From BD2-11 sp965115885 (GTDB taxonomy: Bacteria > Gemmatimonadota > Gemmatimonadetes > Longimicrobiales > Gaopeijiaceae): a DNA stretch of 64,000 bases. Shown here piece after piece: positions 33,331 through 42,128 of the stretch. The position numbers were made by a program, and so were the translations under genes. Location: the NCBI GenBank assembly GCA_965115885.1, contig OZ220479.1:2046001-2110000 (forward strand), read 5' to 3'. Under the pieces are notes generated by a model, which saw only the letters and a list, made by a program, of their open reading frames with translations, did not search any database and had not been told where the DNA came from. Within the stretch, counting starts at the first letter, position 1; each line of letters starts with the position of its first letter.

Positions 33331-34017
33331 CCCGAACGGAGGGGATGCTGCGGGGTAGGGTGAGCGGCCCGGGATTCGAGGCGTCGTGGACGTGAAACGG
33401 ACGGATCAAGGTCCACTCCGGAGCCGATTCCTGCAACCGGATCGAGAGGTCAAGGACGGGCGAGAGCCGTCGGGCTGCACCTCTTCGCGAGCGGATGGGG
33501 CGCGTGCCCGGTCGCTGCGCGCCGACGACTCGGGCGGTCGACCTCTCGGGCGCGGTGGAGTGCACGCGGTGGGTTGGGTGGGCGATCCGATCCTGGACGT
33601 CTTCTCCGCCCGTCATCCCCCTGACAAGCGCAGTTGGGGTTGGTTTTGGGGGTTGCAGTTGACTTGGAGTGGGCGCAGCCCATGCGTGGACCTCCGGGTT
33701 CAAGGTGTTGACCTTCAGGCGCATAGAGCGCCTGTCCATTCCGGTCGGAAGGTTGGCGTCGGCCGCGATCGGTCGGGATCGCAGGAGTTGCCCAAAGGAC
33801 CGCCGTTAGGCGGTCGGGGGAAGCGAGCGCTTCGGATCCGGAGTCGAGTATCGGCGTGACAGCGTGGTAGCGGTGCGGCCCGGGTCGATGCTCGAGCGGG
33901 CTTCTGCCCGTGCGATCCGAAGCATGCGAAGCTTCCCCCCGAACTGTGGGCCGCCACAGTCGGTCAAGGTCGGCGTCGGCCGCGATCCAACGGGATGGGG
34001 ATCCCCGAGGAAGCTGC
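33331..34017. other. Non-coding stretch with hairpins and a short direct repeat
   Basis: No convincing gene. Several small inverted repeats are present: near 33717-33733, a GCC-type hairpin near 33802-33814, and CTGTGG/CCACAG at 33944-33959. A block of about 30 bases at 33739-33782 recurs with changes at 33961-33998. It may be a decayed mobile-element end or a structured RNA. Confidence 0.4.
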
Positions 34018-35390
34018 TGCGATGAGTCCGGCGGCGGCTCGCTTCAGCTCACGCGGTCTTCGCGGCCCTCTGCGCGTTCACGTCGCGGTTCGCGCGCAGG
34101 AGCGTCGCGAGGGCCTGCTGGCAGTCTTCGCCGGCCTCGAGGTCGGTCTTCGCGAGCGCGATGCGGTCGAGCTGTTCGAAGGTGACGCCCGGACGGAGGT
34201 ACTGCTCGGCGTCGGGCAGCGACTTGAGCTTGTCGTACGGGGTCATGACGTCCTGCTGGCGGTACTTGAGCTTCCGGCGACCCTTGGGCGTGACGGTCTC
34301 GGTGGGGAAGTTGCAGGGGCGATGGTAGTTGAGAAGCGGGTTGAGATGCTCCCCGAGGAACGCGTTGAAGTGGTGGACCATCTCGGGCGCGACGTAGACG
34401 TGGCCCAGCCACTTGCGCACGACGGCGCCGTTCTTCGACTCGGCCAGCGCGTTGTCGTGCGAGCGGCGGGGCCGGGACTTGGTCAGCGTCTTGACGTGGA
34501 CGCGGTTGAGCAACTCGGCGACGCGGTGGTTGATGTACTCGGAGCCGTTGTCGGCGTGGAACGCGTGGACGACGAAGGGGAAGGCGTCGATCAGCTGCTC
34601 GAGCGCGGGGCCGAGGAACTCGTGGGTGAGGCGTTCGACGCAGATAAGATGCTGTTGTTGAGTGACTTCGTCGACGACGTTGATGATGTAGGAGCCCTTC
34701 TTCCCCCCGAAGTCGCCGAGGTGGACGCTGTCGACGCGGACGTAGCCGGGCTTGCCGTCGGGCGCTCGCCGATCGAGACTCGAGTGGCGACGGTCTTGCG
34801 GAAGCGGAGGCGGCCGGCGCGGTAGGCGCGGCGCTTGCGGATGTTGTAGATGGCGCCGTTGGAGATGTTGGCGAGCCGCTTGAAGTCCTCATCGCCGAAG
34901 ACGTGGAACATGCGGTGGCAAAGGACCTTGGTGGCCGGACCGGCGAGCTGGTTCTGGGAGTCGTCGATCTTGGCGAGCAGGGCGACGTCGGCGGCGGTGT
35001 AGACGCGCTGGAAGCGGTTGGCGGGGGGCTTGCGTCGGCGGTCGACGATGCGGCCGGTGCGGTGGTACTGGGAGATGAGGCGGGTGACCTGGGCGCGCGA
35101 GAGACCGGTGACTTTCTCGAGGAAGCGCTTGATCGAGCTCTTGTCGGGCCGTCGGGCCTGGAAGTAGTCGAAGTGGACGAGCGTGCGCCGGATGCAGTCG
35201 TAGACGTCGGCGCGGTGGATGGGCCGGAAGTCGGCCGCTCCGGTGCCCTCGAGGAAGGTGCGGACTTCGGCGAGGGTGCGGATCTGGGATACGTCGAGAT
35301 GCATGACCATCCTCCAAAGATGCCACGACCCTCGAATCCGGGCTCATTCGCCGCTGGAATCCGCTCCTCCGTCCGGGCTCATTCCCCGTT
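34018..35390 (-). mobile_element. Insertion sequence inside the element
   Basis: It carries one rve-type transposase gene (34049-35310). Candidate terminal inverted repeats are a GATGAGTCCGG-like word at 34019-34031 and its complement TCCGGGCTCATTC, which occurs twice on the right at 35337-35350 and 35373-35386. The right end cuts the DUF499 gene, whose frame ends in the repeat itself. The exact ends are uncertain because of the doubled right repeat. Confidence 0.65.
34049..35310 (-). pseudogene. Integrase-core (DDE) transposase with a frameshift
   Basis: About 420 residues if the frame is joined. The first part from an ATG at 35310 has helix-turn-helix sequences (FLEKVTGLSRAQVTRLISQY, FKRLANISNGAIYNIRKRRA). 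Around 34757-34770, after RVSIGER, the frame shifts and continues as PDGKPGYVRVDSVHLGDFGG, HADNGSEYINHRVAELLNRV and HDNALAESKNGAVVRKWLG. These carry the catalytic Asp, Asp and Glu region. The shift is not at an obvious slippery A-run, so a single-base deletion is likelier than programmed frameshifting. Confidence 0.75.
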
Positions 35391-36358
35391 GGACAAGAGT
35401 GTCCCTATCCCGCGCCCACACGCGCCGGTACGCGTCCATCACTTCGCCGATCCGACTTTCGTTCACGGACTCGAACAATCGTCGGCGCAGCACGTGCACC
35501 GTCTCGTTCTCCTCCGTGGGATTGAGGTACGTCGCCTTACGGGCCGAGGTCTTGTGGAGCTCATCCATGGCCTCGGCGATGCGGTCGTTCTCCTCTGCGT
35601 AGGCGTCCGTCGCCTTGCCGTCCTTGCCCATGGCCAGCGTGTAGACCACGCACGCATTCGCGGTGCCCTCGACCGCGCTGAACAGTGAACTCATGAACGC
35701 CGTGAGCTGCCCTCCGTCGTCCCCGCGGTCGCCGACCTTTCGCAGATAGACGGACAGTTCGTCCAGCAGGATCAGCGTTGGGTCCCCGCCGAAGAGCTCC
35801 CGCAGGGTCGAGGCCCCGGGCGCCCTGCGTTGCAGGTCGCTCTCTCGCACCCGCTCGTAGCCCTCGGCCCCATTTAAAGCGAACGCCAACTCGCCCCACG
35901 GGGTGTAGGCGCGCAGATCGCCCTCGAGCGTCCGCCCGTTGGCCGGGTCCGCATTCTCGCCGTCGAACGCGGCGACGCGTACCCCTCCGGTGGGCAAGAG
36001 GTCGGGATCGGCGAATTCGCCAGGATCGGCGACCCCTTGCATCCCCCTGGCCGCGTGGGCCAGGGCGATCAGCGCGTGTGTCTTACCTCCGCCGTAAGAC
36101 GTGTCCAGGCGGAAGGCCGCCTCTTTCTGCTCCCCTCCCCTTCCCCCCCCCGATACGCTCTAAAACCATTTTTAGCAACGACTTAAGGCCATTAGTAGGA
36201 TAGGTGTTGGCGAAGAATCGCCCAGCGTCGGTGTACTCGGGCGCCGCTTCTTGGCGCAGGACCTGCGCGAGGTCCGCCGCGAATCCGGCCTTCGCCGTCC
36301 TCCCATCAAGGATGTCCAGACGTGGTCGGCAGATGTCGAAGATCGTCGGAAGGGCCAT
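35344..36358 (-). pseudogene. DUF499-type ATPase, frameshifted and truncated by the IS
   Basis: It begins at an ATG at 36358 (MALPTIFDICRPRLDILDGR, then ADLAQVLRQE, FFANTYPTNGLKSLL). At a run of nine G on the coding strand (36143-36151) the frame changes. In the other frame it continues with FRLDTSYGGGKTHALIALAH, the Walker A of DUF499 proteins, and ILLDELSVYLRKVGD as Walker B. The gene is cut near 35388 by the IS end and has lost its C-terminal half. DUF499 proteins occur in phage-defence operons with DNA methylases and helicases. Confidence 0.75.
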
Positions 36359-36600
36359 GGATTTGGGAGGACCGTCTCTTATTTCGAGTCGCTGAGCAAG
36401 GGCGCATACGGCGTCTCCGCGCCGACGGGCACCCCTGAAATATGTCGTCCACTCAAGATGGGTGTTGTCGTCTGCATACACAACCGGGATCAGCCACGGG
36501 ACGTAGAGGGTTGGCGCGGAGCCGATGGGGCTGAGTTCTCAAGGGGCGCGATGGGTTAGCCCGGCCGCGCCAGCCCTGCGTGCGGCACCCTTGCCTCCGA

Positions 36601-39500
36601 TCAACCCGGCTTGGGTGGTGCGGCGGCTTCGATCACACTGATCTTGATCCGGCGCGACGCCTCGAGGAAGTGCGGCGCGGACCCGAAGACCCTGGCCAAA
36701 TTCTCCAAGCGAACCACTCGACGCGTCGACTCGCTACACACGAACACCAGCGCCCAAGACGAACCCTCGGCGTTCAGGGTCGCGAGCATTTGGTTTCGCG
36801 TCACCGTGACGGTGGGGACCATCCGCGTAGAGGGTCCGGCTCGTAGGCCCTTCACGACGAGGAAGCGCAGAGCCCCGGTCTCGGGGTCGCGGCTCTCGAC
36901 ATCCGTAGCTACGACCTTCCGCCGCGACGTCGGTCGTCTCACGTCCGGATCTCCGTTCTCGCTTCGTCACCGCCTCCATTGCCATGGCCCTCACCGCCCG
37001 TTGCGCCGCGTCGCTGCGACCCGCATCGGCCGAACCCGCCAACATCGCTACAGGAACAACGAGCGCCGCTCCACAGATCTCAGGCGCACAAGTCTCAATC
37101 ATCGAGCGTCGGCAGAGTTCGCGCAACCTGCGCTGGAACCGAACGCGAACCAGCCTCCGCCTGCCGGTGCGCGTTCCTCGACTGGAGGCGCGCAATCTCG
37201 TCGCGCATGCGCTTCCTGGCGGCGGCCTGGATCTTCTCCAATCAGGGCCGACGGGCGCTCCGTATCTCTCTCAGGCGTCGCCGAGTCCGCCTCAGTGTAC
37301 CGTCGCACCCGATCTTCGAGCGGTTCCGCGAACCGCAGCGCGTCTAGGAGCTCTCTGAGCCTTCGGTGCTCGGTGACGCCAACGCAGCGACAGTCCAAGT
37401 GCGGCACCATGCCCTTTTCGACCGCCTGCCCGTTCGGGCCCAGCCAAGAAATTGCAGCCGTTCGGACAGCGTGCGTGGCTCCCCGTTGCGGATTTCGTGG
37501 CGGACCGCCACAAGGACGCGCGGGCCGTCCCACCTGTTCGATTTATCGACCAGGATCGCCCCATGCCGGAACGCCTTGCGGTGGCGTCGCAACGTGTAGT
37601 CGACCAACGAATCCAACATTGGATGCCCCGACGCGACGAAGGTCGCCCCCGGGCTGCCCCTCGATTTCCTCCCCGACGAAGCGGATTCGCCCGCACTGCG
37701 ATCCGACCCGGGCTCCCCGATCCCGATGGCCGTCGTCCCGGAGTCCGTCCGGCCACCGCAAAAATTAAACCCCACCTTTCTCCAGCGTGCGCATCTCCCT
37801 ACCGGCAGCTCACAGCGCGGTCTCGAAGAACGAGCAAACCAGTGCGGTTGCACGCGCTGGGACCGCCGCCCGGTCCAGTTCCCGCCGTGCGCGCCCGAGC
37901 GTCGCCGGATCAATCCGGTCCTCGGTGATCCTGTCGCGCTCGACCGCCCGGCGGATGCGGTCCGAGGCCATGGCACGGGCTACGTCATCGCGTTGCCCGA
38001 AACGGACGCGTTGACCAGGAGGTCCTCGAGCGGTTGCGCACCGAAGAGCTCGCCCACCGCGTCGTAGACCCGGTCGCCCAGCCCCGGGCCGTTTCCAGTC
38101 GCTGGAGCAGCCTCGCATAGACCGCGCCTTCCCAGGTCTAGTTCGCCACGACGTTCCAAAGGTGGTGGATCTCGGTCGTCCCGTTCTTTGCACGCGGCCG
38201 AGACGCCGCTCGATCCAGTCTGGGCTCCAAGCCAAGTCGTAGTTCACTATGAGGCGGGCGAGCTCGACGCCTTCGCCCACCGCGTTCGTCGCGAGGAGGC
38301 AACGGACCCCGAAATCGGCGTCGTCGTTGAACGAAGCGATCACGCGCCGCCTCCTTTCCGCGGGCACGTTCCCGTGGATCGCCCCCACGCTCTCCAGCGC
38401 GCCCGTGTGCGCGCCGATGCGTCGCGCTAGATACTCGAACGTGTAACGCGCCTCGGCGAAAATCACGAGCTTGCGCCGCGCGCCTCGGATTCGATCATGG
38501 ATCAGCGGATCGTCGAGAATGCGCTTCAACCGACTCTACTTGGCGTCCTCGCCCGACTGCCGGAGTTCGGCCGCCCGCCGCTCGAGAGGCCTGAGACGGG
38601 CGATCTCGTGGTTCAGCTACCCAAGCGTTCGCGCCGCCGTTGCGCTCTCCACGAGCCTCTCCTCGCGCGCCTCGACCTCTTCGCCCCGAATCCCCCTCGC
38701 CGTCGTCGAAATCGACCGCGGGGTCTTGCTCCACGGTGATCGACGCACTCGAGTGGCGGCCCGCCCGAACCACCTTCGAGTGTCGATGGCTCAGCCGGTT
38801 CAGCCTTCTTCGCAGCGACTCGTGGATCGCGGCCGGCGAGGACGCGAGGCGGCGTTGCAGAACTTGGAGCGCGAACTGGACATCGCGTCGGCGCGGGCTG
38901 TTCTCGCCGAACTCGTCCGCACGGTTCATCTTTTCGCGCACGTAGCGCGTCACGGCTTCGTACAGCTCCTTTTTGCCCAAAGAGAGCGGGTAGGCCACCG
39001 TGTACGTTCGCCGGTCCGGGAAAGCTGGCGTCCCGTCCAAGCGGCAGAGGTCCTGTTTGAGCAGCAATCGGACCACAGCCGACAGATCCACTTCGTCGAC
39101 GCTGTGCCGGAAGCGCCCCGAGAACCGGCTCAGCTTCAGACGGGCGACGTAGAGCGGACGATCCCAGTTCTCAGTTCTCGCCTTCGCAGCGTGCGTCGGT
39201 GAGCAGGAGAAGGCGCGGATCCTCGAACGGCAACCCAGCCATAACCCTCCTTTCCGAGTCCAAATTCTCAGCCAGCAAAAAGCTAGGGCGCTGGCATGCG
39301 AGCATCGCGTCCAAGGCCACCGCAGAGCGACGCAGCGACGGGACGACGTGCAAATGCGTTGAGCGCGACGTAGGGGTCGGAAAGATGGGAGAGTTAGAGT
39401 CGGAGCGCCTCCGCGGCCAGTTTGAAGACGTTGCCGTCGGCCTCGAACGTCCAGCGCCGACGGGACGACGCGAGCGCGGGTTCGGAGCTCATCCTTGATC
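36601..39500 (-). pseudogene. Decayed SNF2-type helicase with C-terminal DUF3883 domain
   Basis: Pieces appear in order on the minus strand in different frames. They are an N-terminal RRRWTFEADGNVFKLAAEA (about 39490-39400), DLSAVVRLLLKQDLCRLDGT and LVQ-type segments such as ALQVLQRRLASSPAAIHESL (38900-39090), the helicase C-terminal core (VIFAEARYTFEYLARRIGAH, CLLATNAVGEGVELARLIVN, 38250-38480), GHPMLDSLVDYTLRRHRKAF (about 37600), and a DUF3883 end (RDPETGALRFLVVKGL, TVTVTRNQMLATLNAEGSSW, 36601-36940). The ATP-binding part is largely deleted and frames are broken several times. It once formed a defence unit with the adjacent DUF499 gene. Confidence 0.72.
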
Positions 39501-39716
39501 AGTCCCGTCGGGTCGTCCAGATCGATTGGTTCGGTTGGGGAAGAGCTTACGGCCCACGCGACCGCTCCGCGACGGGCAATTCGCAGTTTGGCCGAGACGC
39601 GGGATCAGGGCATCTCTCGAACGCGGGCTGCCGACCAAGGCGTGGCCCTGAACAAGCGTACGCTCGTTCGACACCGGAGAGGGTGACGTGGGACCGTAGG
39701 TCGACATGAGCGATGA

Positions 39717-40223
39717 TCAGACAACCTCAGTGTCACAATCCAAAACAAACCTCGCTCGTTCTATTCTCAACATTCTGTGCGGCACTATGCAAGGCACGTC
39801 GAGACCGATGCACACGTTTGGAATCTTGATCCTTCTGACCGATTCGGCTTCGATCTCGTGCGTCACAACCGTGCTTCCGTGTGCCAACGCATGCGCAATG
39901 AGCCACGCGTCCGCACGCTCCAGAAAATCCTGGACTGCATTGTCTCGATATCGGGTCGCAACCAGAAAATCAGCCACATCTCCCATAGCCAACACGACCG
40001 AGGAATCCGGTTTCAAGAAAAAGCGAGAGCCTCGCGCCTCAGCCCATTGCGACAACTCATCCCTTCTCCGGCGCAGCTCAACGGCGACCTCGTCTACGCT
40101 CGCCACCCGCCCAAAGCGATTTCGGTTCTCCAACCAATCCCAAAATGCAGGACAAAAATCAAATCCATAGTGAATATTCTTGGCTTGGATGAAAACGTTC
40201 GTATCGATCAGGTAATCGGTCAT
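39717..40223 (-). CDS. PIN-domain nuclease (DUF4411-like toxin)
   Basis: 168 residues from an ATG at 40223. It starts DYLIDTNVFIQAKNIHYGFD with the PIN Asp-Thr-Asn. A second acidic position is in SVDEVAVELRRRRDEL, and the third is in ERADAWLIAHALAHGSTVVT. The length fits DUF4411 PIN proteins. It overlaps the upstream ImmA/IrrE-type gene by 4 bases. The pair should act as toxin (RNase) and antitoxin. Confidence 0.85.
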   Translation of the reverse strand: MTDYLIDTNVFIQAKNIHYGFDFCPAFWDWLENRNRFGRVASVDEVAVELRRRRDELSQWAEARGSRFFLKPDSSVVLAMGDVADFLVATRYRDNAVQDFLERADAWLIAHALAHGSTVVTHEIEAESVRRIKIPNVCIGLDVPCIVPHRMLRIERARFVLDCDTEVV

Positions 40224-41377
40224 GCCGAGATTCCGAGTTCTCGTACAAGTTTGTCGAAAGTCGAGGATTTTTCGATTCCCAACATCCTGAACGCGTCTCG
40301 GTAGAGGGTACGACCTTCGAGCGTGCTTACAACAAGCGCGCGGGCGAATCTCCGACTCGCTCTCGACGTTGCCGTGCGATAGAAGTTGCCGCCGCTACCG
40401 CTGCGCCCAAGATCTCGAAGGCGCTCGCTTTCGCGCCGCCACTCGGCATCGAAGCGGCGATGATCAATCCAGTCGACGTCGAAAAGGCGCCGCAAGACAA
40501 CCAGAGAGCTGACCTTGAAAGCACGTGTCAGGCGCGACAAGGCTTCTTGGAGGGATTCGTCGCTCAGCAAATCGGAACGCAACACAGCCGACGGAACCAA
40601 GAGCTCCGCAGCCACCGAGTTGCACCAGACTTCCTCAGGTCGGCATCCTGGCCTCGGCGCCACACCGTGGTTCGACAACGCGGAAGCGCCAAGCCAAACG
40701 TGCGCCAGCTCGTGGGCAAGCGTGAACATCTGAGCCGCTTTGCTGTCGCGTCCGTTAACGAAAATCAAGGGCGCGAGCGGATCAGACAAGGCGAATCCGC
40801 GGAATTCATCGGGATCAAGGAGGCGGTGACTGTTGTTTCGGACGACGCCACTGACCATGACCAGAACGCCCGCCTCCTCGATTTCGCGGATGAACACCCG
40901 CAAGGCGTCCGTCCACGTACCGCACTTTCTGCGGGCGGCAAGATCGAAATCAAGCGCCTCCCGCATCTCTTCGGCAACGGTCTCGGGAGGGGTGTCAACC
41001 GTGACGCTGCCTACAAAATCAAGTGGCAACCGTCCAGAGGCGCGAAGAAACTCCTCGTACCAAACTTGGCGCTCCTGACAGGCGTAGATCGTGTCCAACA
41101 GGTTCGGGCTCGGCTGCGAAACCTCCTTTGAGGCAACGGTTCGAAAATCTGGTATGGGCACGGATTCATCCGGGGGCCGCTTCAGGAAAAAACAACCGAA
41201 GGAGACATGGACCGCTCGCGCGAACGCCTGCAACTGTTTGATGGTGGGACGAGTCCGCCCAGCCTCCCATTCCGGCAGCTTCCCAAACCTCTTCACCAGA
41301 GTCTCGTGCGCGATCCCCGAGCGCTCTCGGGCCCAGCGGAGAAGGTCGGGGTTCACCGGGACGCGGGTCGTGGGCAT
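40220..41377 (-). CDS. HTH plus ImmA/IrrE metallopeptidase, candidate antitoxin or regulator
   Basis: 385 residues from an ATG at 41377. The N-terminal region (RWARERSGIAHETLVKRFGK, RPTIKQLQAFARAVHVSFGC) is an XRE-type helix-turn-helix. The zinc peptidase motif is FTLAHELAHVWLGASAL with a downstream Glu in WCNSVAAELLVPSAVL. Its stop overlaps the PIN gene start (ATGA). GC content is lower than the chromosome average. In such pairs the HTH-ImmA protein neutralises or controls the PIN toxin. Confidence 0.88.
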   Translation of the reverse strand: MPTTRVPVNPDLLRWARERSGIAHETLVKRFGKLPEWEAGRTRPTIKQLQAFARAVHVSFGCFFLKRPPDESVPIPDFRTVASKEVSQPSPNLLDTIYACQERQVWYEEFLRASGRLPLDFVGSVTVDTPPETVAEEMREALDFDLAARRKCGTWTDALRVFIREIEEAGVLVMVSGVVRNNSHRLLDPDEFRGFALSDPLAPLIFVNGRDSKAAQMFTLAHELAHVWLGASALSNHGVAPRPGCRPEEVWCNSVAAELLVPSAVLRSDLLSDESLQEALSRLTRAFKVSSLVVLRRLFDVDWIDHRRFDAEWRRESERLRDLGRSGSGGNFYRTATSRASRRFARALVVSTLEGRTLYRDAFRMLGIEKSSTFDKLVRELGISA

Positions 41378-42128
41378 GAGCGGTGGAGATCGACGGTCTA
41401 GGGGTTCACGGCTACGCTACACCAGTCTACTGCGAGACGCCCCACCTCGTCCAACCACGGACAGGTCCGGCGTGAACCTCGAACCCACCCGGCCTTGCCC
41501 TCCGTACAACGTCCGTGCCCTTCTCAGCGGCCCTGCGACGAGATCGTCGACCACACCCCTTCAGTCAGGGCACCCCAATCCAAGGAGCGCGCGAGCCGAC
41601 CGGACGAAGCCGGTCCCGGCTTGTGAGTCGCCGCCCAGGCCGGGACCTCGGTTTATCCGAGCGGCTCTTCCGTACCCTCCAGCAGGATGTTCATGCGAAC
41701 TCCACACCGTGCCTCGGGAGTGGCCGAACGACGGGAAGTGGTTGGGACTGGCGACGGTCTTCCAGAATCAACGCCATTCTGTGAAAAGAAAACGCATTTC
41801 GCTTTCATTGTGTTGATTCTTGGGAAAACGGTTTTCCTTATGCAAGCTCGAAAGCCGATGCAGGGTTGGCGCCTGAGGGTCGATTCAGCGGGAATCGAAC
41901 AGCGAGGACTCACGAAGCCGTTCCCGTAAGTTCAATGAATGAAAGAGGATGACGGCCAAGTGGCCTGCGTCGCTCGGAACGCCGAGCGGAAGAAGATCGT
42001 CTTGCCGCGACCTCCGCACCCTTGGGTAGACCACCGGGAAACGGTTTCGTCCCCGCGCCTTTGCCTGCGCGCTCGGGAAATCTCCTCGGACGGGGCCCCG
42101 GGCGTGGCCGGGTCGCCGCTCCGCGAGG
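41378..42128. other. Non-coding region holding the right end of the element
   Basis: No convincing gene. An AT-rich patch lies at about 41760-41850. The inverted copy of the left-end sequence is at 41882-41904, and the sequence after it leads to the 3' end of the chromosomal ankyrin gene. Confidence 0.5.
41880..41898. other. Right palindromic core-like site of the element
   Basis: TCGATTC and GAATCGA flank a 5-bp spacer. The 23 bases 41882-41904 match the reverse complement of 11720-11742 at 21 positions. The arms and spacer length match the site beside the integrase relic at 2-18. The orientation relative to the left site is inverted. Confidence 0.55.

Larger units (their letters stand above)
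11720..41904. mobile_element. Integrative conjugative element with defence cargo
   Basis: The segment holds a tyrosine integrase at its left edge, a helix-turn-helix partner, a complete Trb/VirB-type secretion gene set, a VirD4/TraG coupling protein, ArdC, a phage-type S24 repressor and several defence genes. Genes on both sides are ordinary chromosomal types. A 23-base sequence at 11720-11742 recurs with 21 of 23 matches, inverted, at 41882-41904. These points define the proposed ends. Direct repeats at the ends, the usual signature of site-specific integration, were not found by eye. Confidence 0.8.

Noticed and set aside
33700..34000. Integron attC-like site (a GTTAGGC word near a hairpin)
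   Set aside because: No paired complementary box, no cassette genes and no integron integrase.
34757..34770. Programmed frameshift in the transposase gene
   Set aside because: No A-run or other slippery heptamer at the frame change; a simple deletion explains it better.
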